Shown here one piece after another: positions 23,560 through 33,608 of a stretch of 37,620 nucleotides of DNA (position 1 is the stretch's first letter; each line of letters opens with the position of its first letter). The DNA lies in assembly GCA_031260285.1 (NCBI GenBank), contig JAIRKD010000081.1:1-37620 (forward strand), given 5' to 3'. The translations under genes and the position numbers were made by a program. The notes below the pieces were generated by a model, which worked only from the letters and a program-made list of their open reading frames with translations, did no database searches and was not told the DNA's origin. The DNA is from Gemmatimonadota bacterium. GTDB taxonomy: Bacteria > Gemmatimonadota > Gemmatimonadetes > Longimicrobiales > Longimicrobiaceae.

Positions 23560-24281
23560 TGTCTGTGGTGCGGTGGCTGGTTGACGCGGTCCGGGGGAAG
23601 GGAGACGGCCTGACCGGTGAGATCGCGAAGGGTGGCGCCCGATTTGAACGTGTTGTTTTCACCCGGAACCGGAGGGTGATGATTTCGGTGACGGATGAAG
23701 GGCGCACCCTCCGGCTGCACGAGCTTTTCTCCGACGCCTCGCCGGAGCTGCTGCGCGAGATCGGTATGTTCTGTTCCCGGCCGGGTACCAGCCGGGGGCG
23801 CCAGGCGAGGCAGAAGCTCCGTGATTTCCTCACCGCCGCGGGCGCCATCTCTCCTGCCGGATCCGCTTCTGTCGCCTCTCCTTCCGCTTCTTCCGCATCG
23901 CCATCCCGGCCTCACCGGACGCGGGCTGCCCGTGTGTGTGCGGAGGATGTTGTGCCGCTGGAGCGGCTTCGCGCCGAGTTTGAAGCGGTGAACGCCCGCT
24001 ATTTCGGCTCATCACTCCCCCTGGTTTCCATCCGCATCAGCAACCGGATGCGACAGCGGAATGGACACTTCCGCTGTGAACCCCCGGAAATCGCCATCTC
24101 CCGTCTTCTCTTCACCACGGCTGTGGAAGGAGAAGCGGAACAGACCCTGCGGCATGAGATGATCCATCTATGGCAGTGGGCGACGGGCGCAAAGCTGGGG
24201 CATGGCGCGGACTTCCGGCGTTGGGCCCGGAAGCTGGAGGTGGTTCCCCGTGCCCGCAGAATCGTGCAGCGGCGGAGCTGA
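23559..24281 (+). CDS. SprT-like zinc metalloprotease domain protein
   Basis: 240 residues. The C-terminal half (about 130-240) is an SprT-like domain: LRAEFEAVNARYFGSSLP at its start, then LRHEMIHLWQW containing HExxH, followed by a third His in GHGADFRRWARKL. SprT/SPRTN-type proteases cleave DNA-bound proteins in eukaryotes; bacterial roles are poorly known. The N-terminal 95 residues form a small basic alpha/beta unit with LRLHELFSDAS; a Ser/Ala/Pro-rich linker (about 97-118) joins the two. It overlaps the radical SAM gene by one base (TGATG), so the two are translationally coupled. No zinc-ribbon C-terminus is present. Confidence 0.85.
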   Translation: MSVVRWLVDAVRGKGDGLTGEIAKGGARFERVVFTRNRRVMISVTDEGRTLRLHELFSDASPELLREIGMFCSRPGTSRGRQARQKLRDFLTAAGAISPAGSASVASPSASSASPSRPHRTRAARVCAEDVVPLERLRAEFEAVNARYFGSSLPLVSIRISNRMRQRNGHFRCEPPEIAISRLLFTTAVEGEAEQTLRHEMIHLWQWATGAKLGHGADFRRWARKLEVVPRARRIVQRRS

Positions 24282-24294
24282 TCGATCCCATCAA

Positions 24295-24324
24295 TTGCGA
24301 TTGACGGGGGACTCCGGCTAGTTT
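24295..24324 (+). promoter_or_regulatory. possible glyS promoter
   Basis: TTGCGA (24295-24300) and TAGTTT (24319-24324) are 18 bases apart, in the gap before glyS. A better -35 match (TTGACG, 24301-24306) is too close to the same -10 box. Confidence 0.3.
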
Positions 24325-24401
24325 CCCGTGCTCGTCGCTCGCTCGCGGGAATGCGGCGTGGCAGTTCCACTGACAACGAGAAACACGAGACAGGACGCGG
24401 T

Positions 24402-25751
24402 ATGGCGGAGCACGATCTGATGGAGAAGCTCGTCTCTCTCTCGAAGCGGAGAGGCTATGTGTTCCAGTCATCGGAGATCTATGGCGGGACGGGCTCCGTG
24501 TGGGACTACGGTCCTCTCGGCGTGGAGCTGAAGCGGAACATAAAGGACGCCTGGTGGCGCACAATGGTTCATCAGCGTGATGATATCGAAGGTCTTGATT
24601 CATCAATCCTGATGCACCCCCGTGTCTGGGAGGCGTCCGGCCATGTGGCTGAGTTCACCGACCCGCTGGTGGAGTGCAAGAACTGCCACCGCCGGTTCCG
24701 GGTGGATATCCTCCTCGCCGAAGCGGGAGCGGAGAACCTGGAGTCCGCCCGCTGCATCTCCTGTGGCGTCAGTGGCCAGTGGACCGAACCGCGTCAGTTC
24801 AACCTCATGTTCAAGACGTTCATGGGGCCGGCGGAAGACGATGCGGCAGTTGTCTACCTGCGTCCGGAGACCGCGCAGGGAATCTATGTCAACTTCCTGA
24901 ACGTCCAGACCACCGCACGTCAGCGGGTGCCTTTCGGGATCGCCCAGGTCGGCAAGGCGTTCCGGAACGAGATCACCCCGGGCAACTTCATCTTCCGGAC
25001 GCGCGAATTCGAGCAGATGGAGATGCAGTTCTTCGTCGAGCCGGGTACCGACGACGAGTGGTTCGAGCGGTGGAAGGAAACGCGTATCCAGTGGCTCTAC
25101 TCCCTGGGGCTTGATCCCGCGCGGCTCCGCTTCCACGCCCACGCTCCGGACAAGCTTGCGCACTACGCAAAAGCGGCGTTTGACATCGAGTTCTTCTTCG
25201 GTGGAACAATCGGTGACGGCGGATGGGGCGAGATCGAGGGGATCCACAACCGGACGGACTTCGACCTGGGCCGCCACCAGGAGTTCTCGGGCAAGCGGCT
25301 TGAATACATCGATCCGGTTCTGCAGAAACGCTATCTGCCGTACATCATCGAAACCTCGATCGGTGCGGACCGTCTGACTCTCGCGGTGCTCGCCAACGGG
25401 TACCGGGAGGAAGAGGTTGAGGGTGAGACGCGGGTTGTGCTCGGCCTGCATCCCTCTCTGGCTCCGCTCAAGGTTGGCGTCTTCCCGCTTGTGAAGAAGG
25501 ACGGCATGGCGGAAAAGGCGATGAAGGTTCACGAGGAGTTGCGCGCAAAGGGGATCCCCAGCTTCTACGACGAATCAGGCGCCATCGGCCGCCGGTACCG
25601 TCGCCAGGATGAGGCCGGAACTCCCTTCGGCGTGACCATCGACGGCGAGACGATGGAGACGGATTCGGTGACAATCCGTGATCGGGACACCATGCGTCAG
25701 GAGCGCATCGCGCTGGACCAGCTTGTCGGCTACGTAAGGGAACGGATCTGA
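24402..25751 (+). CDS. glyS: glycine-tRNA ligase, single-chain class II
   Basis: Charges tRNA-Gly. The dimeric single-polypeptide type is shown by [18 protein letters not shown] near the N-terminus, [31 protein letters not shown] and the late [13 protein letters not shown], with class II motif 3 around [13 protein letters not shown] zinc-like CxxC pair is in CKNCHRRFR and RCISCG. The C-terminal anticodon-binding domain begins near [10 protein letters not shown]. The frame is open from 24351, but ATG 24402 begins at [10 protein letters not shown], right for the family, and gives 449 residues. Terminated by the hairpin at 25850. Confidence 0.97.
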   Translation: MAEHDLMEKLVSLSKRRGYVFQSSEIYGGTGSVWDYGPLGVELKRNIKDAWWRTMVHQRDDIEGLDSSILMHPRVWEASGHVAEFTDPLVECKNCHRRFRVDILLAEAGAENLESARCISCGVSGQWTEPRQFNLMFKTFMGPAEDDAAVVYLRPETAQGIYVNFLNVQTTARQRVPFGIAQVGKAFRNEITPGNFIFRTREFEQMEMQFFVEPGTDDEWFERWKETRIQWLYSLGLDPARLRFHAHAPDKLAHYAKAAFDIEFFFGGTIGDGGWGEIEGIHNRTDFDLGRHQEFSGKRLEYIDPVLQKRYLPYIIETSIGADRLTLAVLANGYREEEVEGETRVVLGLHPSLAPLKVGVFPLVKKDGMAEKAMKVHEELRAKGIPSFYDESGAIGRRYRRQDEAGTPFGVTIDGETMETDSVTIRDRDTMRQERIALDQLVGYVRERI

Positions 25752-25849
25752 CGGTCTGACGACAGCTTGTGGTTGACCGATCTTCCCCGGGCCTTCCGGC
25801 TGGGGGAGGGACAGATCAGCTGTGAACCGTTGAGTGAGTTTCAGGAAGA

Positions 25850-25881
25850 GCCCCGTGGCGTGTCTGTTGCCACGGGGCCTT
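25850..25881 (+). terminator. rho-independent terminator of glyS
   Basis: GCCCCGTGGC (25850-25859) pairs perfectly with GCCACGGGGC (25869-25878), followed by a CTTCGTTCGCTTT tract. It lies inside the 5' extension of the next open frame, which argues that the next gene begins after it. Confidence 0.75.
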
Positions 25882-25931
25882 CGTTCGCTTTCCCCGTACG
25901 GGTCACCTCTGGAGAAACGGCTACCCCCGGA

Positions 25932-26771
25932 ATGATGCCTCGATCTGATTCGCGTTCAACCCCGCTGGTCGCCCGGCTCACACCGTACGAGCTGGTGTTC
26001 ATGGAGGCGGACTTCGAATCCCGCCTCTTCCCCGATATCGGGAAGGAAGCCGAAGCCCGTAGCTCGGATACCGGCTCCCCGGAGCGGTTCGGGTTCCTGA
26101 GTCTGGTGGGTGATATCCTGCGCGATGTGATCCCCGAGGATGCACCCGCTGAGGCGCTCGATGAATATCGGGCTCTTCTTTACCATGCCTTTCACTTCTG
26201 GCGTGAGGGCCGGCAGCTGTTTGTCCTTGACCGCGCGGTGGCCCGTTTTATCGTTGAGGCCAGACCGGAGGGTGGAGAGCGGGCCGTTCCGCCGGGCCGG
26301 AGCGGGTACATCCAGCTGCCTGCAAACCTGTTCTGGAGCAGTATCACTCCCGACGTCCCGCCGGAGCCGGTGGATGGGTTCTTCTTTACGGAGAGCGCGG
26401 AGGAGGAGGGAAGTGATGTGTTGCGCCGGCTTCACCTGCTGTACGTTCTCGGAATTCACCGGGCGCGGGCAGGGTTCAGTGTGATCCGGTTCGAGGCGGA
26501 TATCGGAGAGGATTCTCTGACGGATACCGGGGCCGGGCGTCCCGAAGGTGACTTCACCAGCATCCTCCCCGGTGGCGAGATGAGCGGGCTCTACTCGATC
26601 CTTACCACCGCGGAAGCTCTCAAACTCCCGGTCCGGGTGTTCCGGTATATGGATGAGTTTCCAGAGGCGGTGGTTCCATCTCTTCCCGCGGAGCCGGATG
26701 AGAATGAAGAGCTGCCACCGGTATCACGGCTCGGGTTCTCGCTGGTATCACTTACTTCAACAGAATCGTGA
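25932..26771 (+). CDS. hypothetical protein coupled to nth
   Basis: Soluble protein, 279 residues from the ATG at 25932 (another at 25935). The frame is open back to 25767, but the glyS terminator lies in that extension, so the internal ATG is preferred. Visible features are a polar N-terminus with SRLFPDIG, a helical stretch DEYRALLYHAFHFWREG, SGYIQLPANLFWS, DGFFFTE, HLLYVLGIHRARAGFSVIRFE, and an acidic C-terminus. There is no signal peptide, membrane segment, Cys pair or catalytic motif I can name. The base composition is like its neighbours. The last codons overlap the GTG of nth, so it is translated together with the DNA repair enzyme. No family recognised. Confidence 0.75.
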   Translation: MMPRSDSRSTPLVARLTPYELVFMEADFESRLFPDIGKEAEARSSDTGSPERFGFLSLVGDILRDVIPEDAPAEALDEYRALLYHAFHFWREGRQLFVLDRAVARFIVEARPEGGERAVPPGRSGYIQLPANLFWSSITPDVPPEPVDGFFFTESAEEEGSDVLRRLHLLYVLGIHRARAGFSVIRFEADIGEDSLTDTGAGRPEGDFTSILPGGEMSGLYSILTTAEALKLPVRVFRYMDEFPEAVVPSLPAEPDENEELPPVSRLGFSLVSLTSTES

Positions 26772-27430
26772 CTCCGAAACGTGAGAGCCTGAAGGCACGC
26801 AAGGAACGCGCGGGTGAGGTTGTCCGCCGACTGGCTGAAATGTACCCCGACAGCCGCTGCTCGCTCTATCACGAGAACGAGTTCCAGCTTCTTGTCGCGA
26901 CTGTCCTTTCCGCCCAGTGTACGGACGCGCGGGTGAACTCCATCACTCCCGGGCTTTTTGCCCGTTTCCCGGACGCGGACGCTCTTGCCCGGGCAACCAT
27001 GGAAGAGGTGGAGGAGGAAATCCATTCTCTGGGTTTCTTCCGCGCCAAGGCCCGTTCTCTGGTCGGGCTTGCAACCGCGATCCGGGATCAGTTCTGTGGG
27101 GAAGTCCCCCGCTTGATGGACGATCTGACAAGCCTTCCCGGTGTGGGTCGGAAAACCGCCAACGTTGTGCGGGGTGTTGTCTGGGGCGAAGCGGAAGGGG
27201 TGGTGGTGGATACCCATGTAAAACGGATCTCCACCCGGCTCGGATTCACCCGGGAAACAGATCCGGAGAAGATCGAGAAGGATCTGGTTGAGCTTCTTCC
27301 CCGTGAGGAGCGGGTGATCTTCAGCCATCGGGTGATTGATCATGGCCGCGCGGTGTGTATCGCCCGGGCACCGAAGTGTGAGATCTGCGAACTGGCAGCA
27401 CTCTGTCCGTCTTCGCGGGTCCCCGCGTGA
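26768..27430 (+). CDS. nth: endonuclease III (DNA glycosylase/AP lyase)
   Basis: Base-excision repair enzyme removing oxidised pyrimidines. The helix-hairpin-helix LPGVGRKTANVV contains catalytic Lys129, and VVDTHVKR contains catalytic Asp148. The C-terminal Cys cluster C-x6-C-x2-C-x5-C (CIARAPKCEICELAALC) ligates a [4Fe-4S] cluster. The ATVLSAQCTD block is typical. Length 220 residues. Translation starts at GTG 26768, overlapping the hypothetical gene's TGA by four bases. Confidence 0.97.
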   Translation: MTPKRESLKARKERAGEVVRRLAEMYPDSRCSLYHENEFQLLVATVLSAQCTDARVNSITPGLFARFPDADALARATMEEVEEEIHSLGFFRAKARSLVGLATAIRDQFCGEVPRLMDDLTSLPGVGRKTANVVRGVVWGEAEGVVVDTHVKRISTRLGFTRETDPEKIEKDLVELLPREERVIFSHRVIDHGRAVCIARAPKCEICELAALCPSSRVPA

Positions 27431-27511
27431 GCTCTGGACGAGCAACCTTCCCTGACAGAACCCGGTCCTCTCCGGTTCCGGCATCATGGACCTCCGAGCA
27501 GAACAACTGAT

Positions 27512-28921
27512 ATGCGTGAGATAAACGCTACTCGCATTGCTGATATCCTGGGAGGGAAAGTTGCTCCCGGCACCAGAGTCCGTATTGAAGGATGGGTCCG
27601 GACCCGGCGTGACTCCCGGGCCGGTCTCTCCTTTGTCCATGTGAACGACGGCTCCACCCTCGCGCCGCTGCAGCTTGTCGCCTCACGCGAGCTGCCCAAC
27701 TACGACAGCGAAGTTCTGCACCTGACCACCGGCTGTTCGGTTGTCGCGGAAGGGGTGCTTGTTCAGTCTCAGGGGAAGGGCCAGGCTCTGGAGATCCAGG
27801 CGGAGCTTCTGGAGCTGGTCGGCGCGGTGGAGGATCCCGAAACGTATCCCGTTCAGCCCAAACCTCACACCTTTGAGTTCCTGCGTGAGGTGGCGCATCT
27901 CCGTCCGCGCACCAACACCTTCGGCGCGGTGACCCGGGTGCGGCATGTGCTGGCGATGGCGGTGCACCGCTACTTCCACGAACACGGATTCTACTGGATC
28001 AACACCCCGATCATCACCGCCAGTGACGCGGAAGGCGCAGGGGAGATGTTCCGGGTGACCACACTCGACGCTGCCAACCCGCCGCGACACGAGGATGGAT
28101 CCATTGCCTGGGAGCGGGACTTCTTCGGACGTCGCACCAGCCTCACCGTGTCCGGCCAGCTGAATGTCGAGGCGTACTGCCTCTCGATGTCCCGCGTCTA
28201 TACCTTCGGGCCGACCTTCCGGGCGGAGAACTCCAACACCGCGCGCCACCTCGCGGAGTTCTGGATGATCGAGCCGGAGATCGCGTTTGCTGATCTGAAC
28301 GACCTCGCGGCTCTCGCTGAAGACTTCCTGCGCTCGATCTTCCGCGCCGTTCTGGAGGAATGCCCCGAGGATATGGCGTTTTTCGACGAGCGGATCCAGA
28401 AGGGCGTAACCTCCCGCCTGGAGAGCTTTGTCCGGGACAGCTTCGAGAGGATGACCTACACGGATGCCATCGCGGCGCTGGAGAAGTCCGGGCAGTCGTT
28501 TGTGTATCCTCCGAAGTGGGGGATTGATCTTCAGACCGAGCATGAGCGCTACCTCACCGAGACGCTGGTCGGAAGGCCGGTTGTGGTGACCGACTATCCG
28601 AAGGAGATCAAGGCGTTCTACATGCGGCTCAATGAAGACGGGCGGACGGTGGCCGCGCTGGATGTTCTGGCTCCGGGAATCGGAGAGATCATCGGCGGAT
28701 CACAGCGCGAGGAGCGGCTGGATGTGCTGGACAAACGGATCCGGGAGGCGGGGCTGGATCTGGAATCATACTACTGGTACCGCGACTTCCGGCGCTTCGG
28801 CAGTGTTCCCCATGCGGGTTTCGGTCTGGGTTTTGAACGTGCGATCCAGTACGCGACGGGAATGACAAATATCCGCGATGTGATTCCCTTTCCGCGCACC
28901 CCCGGAAACGCCGATTTCTGA
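27512..28921 (+). CDS. asnS: asparagine-tRNA ligase
   Basis: Class IIb aminoacyl-tRNA synthetase. The N-terminal OB-fold anticodon domain spans about residues 15-110 ([20 protein letters not shown]). Catalytic motifs are [38 protein letters not shown] and the C-terminal [34 protein letters not shown] distinguishes AsnRS from AspRS. Length of 469 residues is normal. The ATG at 27512 lacks a clear ribosome site. Direct asparaginylation implies that the organism does not depend only on the Asp-tRNA(Asn) amidotransferase route. Confidence 0.96.
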   Translation: MREINATRIADILGGKVAPGTRVRIEGWVRTRRDSRAGLSFVHVNDGSTLAPLQLVASRELPNYDSEVLHLTTGCSVVAEGVLVQSQGKGQALEIQAELLELVGAVEDPETYPVQPKPHTFEFLREVAHLRPRTNTFGAVTRVRHVLAMAVHRYFHEHGFYWINTPIITASDAEGAGEMFRVTTLDAANPPRHEDGSIAWERDFFGRRTSLTVSGQLNVEAYCLSMSRVYTFGPTFRAENSNTARHLAEFWMIEPEIAFADLNDLAALAEDFLRSIFRAVLEECPEDMAFFDERIQKGVTSRLESFVRDSFERMTYTDAIAALEKSGQSFVYPPKWGIDLQTEHERYLTETLVGRPVVVTDYPKEIKAFYMRLNEDGRTVAALDVLAPGIGEIIGGSQREERLDVLDKRIREAGLDLESYYWYRDFRRFGSVPHAGFGLGFERAIQYATGMTNIRDVIPFPRTPGNADF

Positions 28922-29123
28922 GCGGTCTGATCAGCGGTTCCCGGGATGGAAGAGAGGTGTTTTTTTCTGGTTTTTCCGGCAGAGGGGGGCGGTTCTTCCC
29001 TCTCCGGCCGGACGGGGACCGATGATGTTTTGCAACGTTCGGGGAACCTCCGTATGAGATGGGTGTCTTGGAAGCCTGATCATCGCAGATATATGCGTGT
29101 TTTGAAAATGACCGTTGGCGACC

Positions 29124-29152
29124 TTGTCCAGGCGTCAACGGCCCTGTAGTCT
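29124..29152 (+). promoter_or_regulatory. possible promoter for a leaderless L,D-transpeptidase mRNA
   Basis: TTGTCC (29124-29129) and TAGTCT (29147-29152) are separated by 17 bases. The predicted start would be about 29159-29161, at the ATG itself; no ribosome site is seen, so the message could be leaderless. Confidence 0.4.
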
Positions 29153-29160
29153 TCGCAGTT

Positions 29161-30057
29161 ATGAATTCCAGATTTCTACTCGAAGTTGTGATCGGAGCAA
29201 CCGTCATCATCGGGCTCCCGTCAACCCTCGCGGCCAGTCCGGGAAACGCATCATACGCTGAAGCGGGTGCTGGTCTTACCGGCGGAGGACCGGGTTTGCT
29301 CGGTGTTCCGGTGGAAGAAGCACGGGCGAAGGCAGAGCCGTCCGTCGCGATGGCGGCGCGTTCCGGCGCGGCGGCTGCCGCTTCCGCTGAGGCGGTGGAC
29401 GTCCGGGGCCTTTCGGCCGCGGTTGCGACCAATGTGCAGCAGGCCGTGACCCGTCTGAGCCCGCAGGTCTCGCGGAAGAGCCATGGGCAGGCGCTCCAGT
29501 ATGCGTTCCGTGCCTATTACCGGTACCGCTCTGCACATCCCGATGAGGTCCGGAACCCCTATCTGTACTTCGTGGACTTCGGCCTGAGCAGCGACACCCC
29601 CCGTGGCTATGTCTTCGACATGGTCAACCTCAGGGTGGTACGCGGGCCGTTCCACGTTGCTCATGGGCGGGGATCCGCACCGGGGGGAACGGCGGTTCCG
29701 ACCCGCTTCATGAATACAAACGGCAGCAACGCAACTTCTCTGGGGCTCTACCTCGCCCAGGAGACGTACAACTTCTCGGGTACCTCGGGTGGTCGTTCCT
29801 ATCGTTCAGTCGGGCTTCGGCTCAAGGGTGTGTCAGGCAACTTCAACGACCGGGCGCGTGTGCGGGGTGTTGTAGCCCACGGCGCTCCGTATGTAACCGG
29901 CAGTAACGCGGGACGCAGCGAAGGCTGCCCGGCGATGCCGCTGGCGCTTGCCTCGGAGCTGCTTCCGGAGATCGCCAACGGGGGAATGGTTTTCCACTTC
30001 TCGCCGGCGGATGTGAACTGGATGCGTTCTGACCCGTGGGGCGCGCCGGGAGTCTGA
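29161..30057 (+). CDS. murein L,D-transpeptidase catalytic domain protein (YkuD_2 family)
   Basis: Secreted 298-residue protein. A Sec signal peptide (VVIGATVIIGL, cleavage near LAA) is followed by an Ala/Gly-rich linker to about residue 85, then the catalytic domain. That domain has YLYFVDFGLSSDTPRGYVFDM, VAHGRGSAP, TSLGLYLAQETY, VVAHGAPYV with His240, and GRSEGCPAMP with the presumed catalytic Cys256. GRS-x-GCPA is the YkuD_2 signature. Such enzymes can form 3-3 crosslinks or anchor proteins to peptidoglycan; here the assignment is by family only. It stands alone between a weak promoter and a strong terminator. Confidence 0.88.
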   Translation: MNSRFLLEVVIGATVIIGLPSTLAASPGNASYAEAGAGLTGGGPGLLGVPVEEARAKAEPSVAMAARSGAAAAASAEAVDVRGLSAAVATNVQQAVTRLSPQVSRKSHGQALQYAFRAYYRYRSAHPDEVRNPYLYFVDFGLSSDTPRGYVFDMVNLRVVRGPFHVAHGRGSAPGGTAVPTRFMNTNGSNATSLGLYLAQETYNFSGTSGGRSYRSVGLRLKGVSGNFNDRARVRGVVAHGAPYVTGSNAGRSEGCPAMPLALASELLPEIANGGMVFHFSPADVNWMRSDPWGAPGV

Positions 30058-30068
30058 GCAAGGTGGTT

Positions 30069-30089
30069 ACCCCGTCCTGCTGACGGGGT
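30069..30089 (+). repeat. stem-loop just after the L,D-transpeptidase gene
   Basis: ACCCCGT (30069-30075) pairs perfectly with ACGGGGT (30083-30089) over a 7-base loop. No T-run follows, and the stronger terminator at 30108 lies just downstream, so it may protect the 3' end of the message. Confidence 0.5.
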
Positions 30090-30107
30090 GAGGCAGGAAG
30101 AATGAAG

Positions 30108-30146
30108 AAGGGGGGAACCGCATGGCGGTTCCCCCCTTTGTTGTTT
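30108..30146 (+). terminator. strong rho-independent terminator
   Basis: AAGGGGGGAACCGC (30108-30121) pairs perfectly with GCGGTTCCCCCCTT (30125-30138) over an ATG loop, followed by TTTGTTGTTTC. Confidence 0.93.
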
Positions 30147-30353
30147 CTCCGGAAGGAAGTCTTTTTCGTATTTTATTTCTGTTCCGACCTCTCCTTAAAT
30201 CTCTCCCCACGCCTTTCGATGCCTCCCCGATCAATGTAAGTTTATCCGCTTGCAGGAATGCTCATGCGTCGGCGGGTGGTTGAGGCGTCGGCGTTTCCGT
30301 CATGAATACTCGTCATAGATAAGAGCGCCCCGCGCTCGCGAAGGATAGCGTCG
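30147..30353 (+). other. carB leader region
   Basis: A gene-free stretch, AT-rich in its first part with TCGTATTTTATTTC near 30167. Two identical 9-mers GCGTCGGCG lie at 30266-30274 and 30285-30293, 19 bases apart. TAGATA (30322-30327) is a possible -10 box. GAAGGA just before the ATG is the likely ribosome site of carB. No attenuator-type terminator hairpin with T-run is seen. Confidence 0.4.
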
Positions 30354-33300
30354 ATGCCGAAGCGTACAGACCTCAAAAGCATCCTCCTGCTCGGTTCAGG
30401 ACCGATCATCATCGGTCAGGCGGCCGAGTTTGATTATTCAGGGACCCAGGCGATCCGTGCCCTCCGCGAAGAGGGGTATCGGGTCATTCTGGTGAACTCC
30501 AATCCAGCCACGATCATGACGGACCCTGATCTGGCGGATCGGACGTACATCGAGCCCATCACCCCGGAGTGGGTGGAGCGGGTGATCGAGATCGAGAAGC
30601 CCGATGCGATCCTTCCCACGATGGGTGGGCAGACGGCGCTGAACGTTGCACTGGAACTGCACGACCGGGGAGTGCTGGCGAAACACGGCGTTGAGCTGCT
30701 GGGCGCGGACGCCCGTGCGATCCGGATGGCGGAAGACCGGAACGAATTTGCGAAGGCCATGAGCCGCATCGGGCTCTCCGTGCCGCATGGTGGTTTTGCG
30801 AAGTCGCTGGACGAAGCACGGCAGATTGTTGCGGAGACCGGGTATCCCGCGATCATCCGGCCCTCCTTCACCCTGGGCGGAACGGGCGGTGGCATCGCCT
30901 ACAACCGTGAGGAGTTCGAGGAGCAGGTGCAGTCCGGGATCTCCCTCTCCCCGATCGGAGAGGTGCTGATCGACCGCTCGGTTCTCGGCTGGAAGGAGTT
31001 CGAGCTTGAGCTGATGCGTGACAAGCGTGACAACGTTCTTGTCCTCTGCTCGATCGAGAACTTCGATCCGATGGGTGTCCATACGGGTGACTCGGTGACG
31101 GTGGCGCCCGCGCAGACGCTGACGGACTCCGAGTACCAGAAGATGCGTGACGCCGCGATTGCGATCATCCGTGAGATCGGGGTGGAGGCTGGTGGCTGCA
31201 ACCTCCAGTTTGCGGTGAACCCCGCAGACGGGGATCTCCTGGTGGTGGAGATGAATCCGCGGGTTTCGCGCTCTTCCGCGCTTGCCTCGAAGGCAACGGG
31301 CTTCCCGATCGCGCGTGTGGCCGCCAAGCTCGCGGTGGGCTATACACTGGATGAACTTCCCAACTCCATCACAAAAACCACCACCGCCTCGATCGAACCG
31401 ACCATCGATTACGTGGTTGTGAAGTTCCCCCGCTTCGCCTTCGAAAAGTTCCCGGCTGCGCCCGCGGTGCTCGGCGTACAGATGAAGGCGGTTGGCGAGT
31501 CGATGGCGATCGGCCGGACGTTCAAGCAGTCCTGGCAGAAGGCGATCCGCGCGCTTGAGATCGGGCGCATGGGGTGGGATGTCGGGCGTACGCTGGCTGA
31601 TGACCGCCTCCGGGATGATTCGATCGAGACGGTCCGTGCTGCCCTGCGTCAGCCCACCCCCGAGCGGCCGTACCAGATCAAGCGGGCGCTGATGATGGGG
31701 ATGACTGTCACGGAAGTGGCGGATCTGACCACCATCGATCCCTGGTTCATCGCCCAGCTTGCACAGCTTGTCGAGGCAGAGACCCGGTACCGGGAGCTCA
31801 GCGCGGTCAGCGCGTCCGAGGTGCTTCGTATGAAGCGGATGGGCTTCTCTGATGTGCAGCTGGCGCGGCTCCGCGGTGAGACGGAGACCCAGGCGAGAGA
31901 CCGCCGGTGGGAGATGGGCATCCATCCCGTCTTCAATATGGTGGATACCTGCGCCGGTCAGGTCCCGGCACAGACGCCGTATCTTTATTCGACCTACGCC
32001 GAGCAGAACGAATCCGTCCGGACCGACCGTCCGAAGGTGGTCATCCTCGGCAGCGGACCGAACCGGATCGGGCAGGGCGTGGAGTTCGATTACTGCTGCG
32101 TGCAGGCGTCGCTGGCGCTCCGGGAAGCGGGATGGGAGACGATCATGGTCAACTCCAACCCCGAGACGGTATCCACCGACTTCGATATCTCCGACAAGCT
32201 CTACTTCGAGCCGCTGACGCTTGAGGACGTGCTCGAAATTGTACGCCTGGAGCGGCCCGAAGGTGTGATTGTTCAGCTCGGCGGACAGACTCCGCTGAAG
32301 CTTGCGGGTCCGCTTTCGGCGATGGGAGTGCGGATTCTGGGCACCTCGGTGGAGTCCATCGACCGCGCGGAGGATCGCGAGCGGTTCGAGGAAGTTGCGC
32401 GGAGCCTCAATGTGGCCCAGCCGCCGAACGGTAACGCGACAAGTGTAGACACCGCTGCGGAGATCGCGCAGCGTATCGGATACCCGGTGCTGCTGCGCCC
32501 CAGCTATGTACTGGGTGGGCGGGGAATGGTCATCGTATACGACGAGACCGGTCTTCGTGACTATTTCGAGCGCGCCGTCAGCGTCTCCGAGGAGCGGCCG
32601 GTTCTCATCGACCGGTTCCTTGAGGATGCATTTGAAGCGGACGTTGATGCATTGTGTGACGGTGAGACGGTGGTGATCGGCGGGGTGATGCAGCACATCG
32701 AGGAGGCGGGAGTTCACTCCGGAGACTCCGCCTGCGTCCTGCCGCCCTATCTGCTGGGGGATCAGCAGATCGAGGAGATGCGCGAGCACACCCGTCGTTT
32801 TGCGCTGGAACTCGGCGTGGTCGGGTTGATCAACGTACAGTACGCGGTCTTTGAGGGGCGGGTCTACGTGCTGGAGGTGAACCCGCGTGCGTCGCGTACC
32901 GTTCCGTTTGTATCGAAGGCGACAGGGGTTCCGCTGGCAAGAATCGCCTCGCGGATCATGGCCGGAGAGAAGCTCGCGAGCTTCGGACTGCCGGAGAAGA
33001 TTCCGGTTCACGGAGTTGCGGTGAAGGAAGCGGTTTTCCCCTTCAACAAGATCGACATCGACCCGATCCTCGGCCCTGAGATGCGTTCGACGGGTGAGTC
33101 GATGGGGATTGACGACTCGTTCGGGATGGCGTTTGCGAAGGCGCAGATCTCTGCGGGAATGGCTCTTCCGCAGGAGGGTGCGGTGATTCTGACAGTGAAC
33201 GATCGGGACAAGGGCACCGTGGTGCCGATTGCGCGCCGTCTGCACGATATGGGCTTCCGGCTGCTCGCCAGCGCGGGTACTTCCGCGTATCTGAAGACAC

Positions 33301-33578
33301 GCGGGATCCCCTCGGAAGTGGTGCTGAAGGTCAACGAAGGCCGTCCGAATATGGTGGATCTGATGATCTCGGGGGATGTGGGCCTGCTCATCAATACGCC
33401 GCTCGGGAAGCAGTCTCAGTACGATGACCGGGCGATGCGGCGGGCGGCGATTTCGAACGGGATCCCCTATGCGACAACGATGTCAGCGGCGTCCGCCGCG
33501 GTTGACGCGATCAGCGCGCTGCGGAACCGGCGGCGTGAGGTCCGGTCGATCCAGGAGCGCATTGCTGAGGGGCGGTAA
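30354..33578 (+). CDS. carB: carbamoyl-phosphate synthase, large subunit
   Basis: Makes carbamoyl phosphate for pyrimidines and arginine. The 1074-residue length is the family standard. The two homologous ATP-grasp halves are visible: the first has [35 protein letters not shown] and [18 protein letters not shown]; the second has [30 protein letters not shown] and [18 protein letters not shown]. The C-terminal MGS-like allosteric domain (from about residue 940) has [15 protein letters not shown] and a conserved nucleotide-effector region. CarA is not in the window. The start at 30354 follows GAAGGA by 8 bases. Confidence 0.98.
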   Translation: MPKRTDLKSILLLGSGPIIIGQAAEFDYSGTQAIRALREEGYRVILVNSNPATIMTDPDLADRTYIEPITPEWVERVIEIEKPDAILPTMGGQTALNVALELHDRGVLAKHGVELLGADARAIRMAEDRNEFAKAMSRIGLSVPHGGFAKSLDEARQIVAETGYPAIIRPSFTLGGTGGGIAYNREEFEEQVQSGISLSPIGEVLIDRSVLGWKEFELELMRDKRDNVLVLCSIENFDPMGVHTGDSVTVAPAQTLTDSEYQKMRDAAIAIIREIGVEAGGCNLQFAVNPADGDLLVVEMNPRVSRSSALASKATGFPIARVAAKLAVGYTLDELPNSITKTTTASIEPTIDYVVVKFPRFAFEKFPAAPAVLGVQMKAVGESMAIGRTFKQSWQKAIRALEIGRMGWDVGRTLADDRLRDDSIETVRAALRQPTPERPYQIKRALMMGMTVTEVADLTTIDPWFIAQLAQLVEAETRYRELSAVSASEVLRMKRMGFSDVQLARLRGETETQARDRRWEMGIHPVFNMVDTCAGQVPAQTPYLYSTYAEQNESVRTDRPKVVILGSGPNRIGQGVEFDYCCVQASLALREAGWETIMVNSNPETVSTDFDISDKLYFEPLTLEDVLEIVRLERPEGVIVQLGGQTPLKLAGPLSAMGVRILGTSVESIDRAEDRERFEEVARSLNVAQPPNGNATSVDTAAEIAQRIGYPVLLRPSYVLGGRGMVIVYDETGLRDYFERAVSVSEERPVLIDRFLEDAFEADVDALCDGETVVIGGVMQHIEEAGVHSGDSACVLPPYLLGDQQIEEMREHTRRFALELGVVGLINVQYAVFEGRVYVLEVNPRASRTVPFVSKATGVPLARIASRIMAGEKLASFGLPEKIPVHGVAVKEAVFPFNKIDIDPILGPEMRSTGESMGIDDSFGMAFAKAQISAGMALPQEGAVILTVNDRDKGTVVPIARRLHDMGFRLLASAGTSAYLKTRGIPSEVVLKVNEGRPNMVDLMISGDVGLLINTPLGKQSQYDDRAMRRAAISNGIPYATTMSAASAAVDAISALRNRRREVRSIQERIAEGR

Positions 33579-33608
33579 ACGCTGATCGGAGTGTCGATCA
33601 GGAGAGGT

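Noticed and set aside
24351-24401. Longer glyS start at 24351
   Set aside because: The extra 17 residues precede the family's normal N-terminus and lack a good ribosome site.
25767-25931. N-terminal extension of the hypothetical gene from 25767
   Set aside because: It contains the glyS terminator hairpin at 25850-25878, and the first residues look non-conserved.
28977-29018. Hairpin after asnS with nearby T-runs as a terminator
   Set aside because: The T-runs precede the stem on the + strand and A-runs follow it on the minus strand, so it does not have terminator geometry.
30266-30293. Two GCGTCGGCG copies before carB as an operator
   Set aside because: GC-rich 9-mers like this recur by chance in such a genome; the flanks differ.
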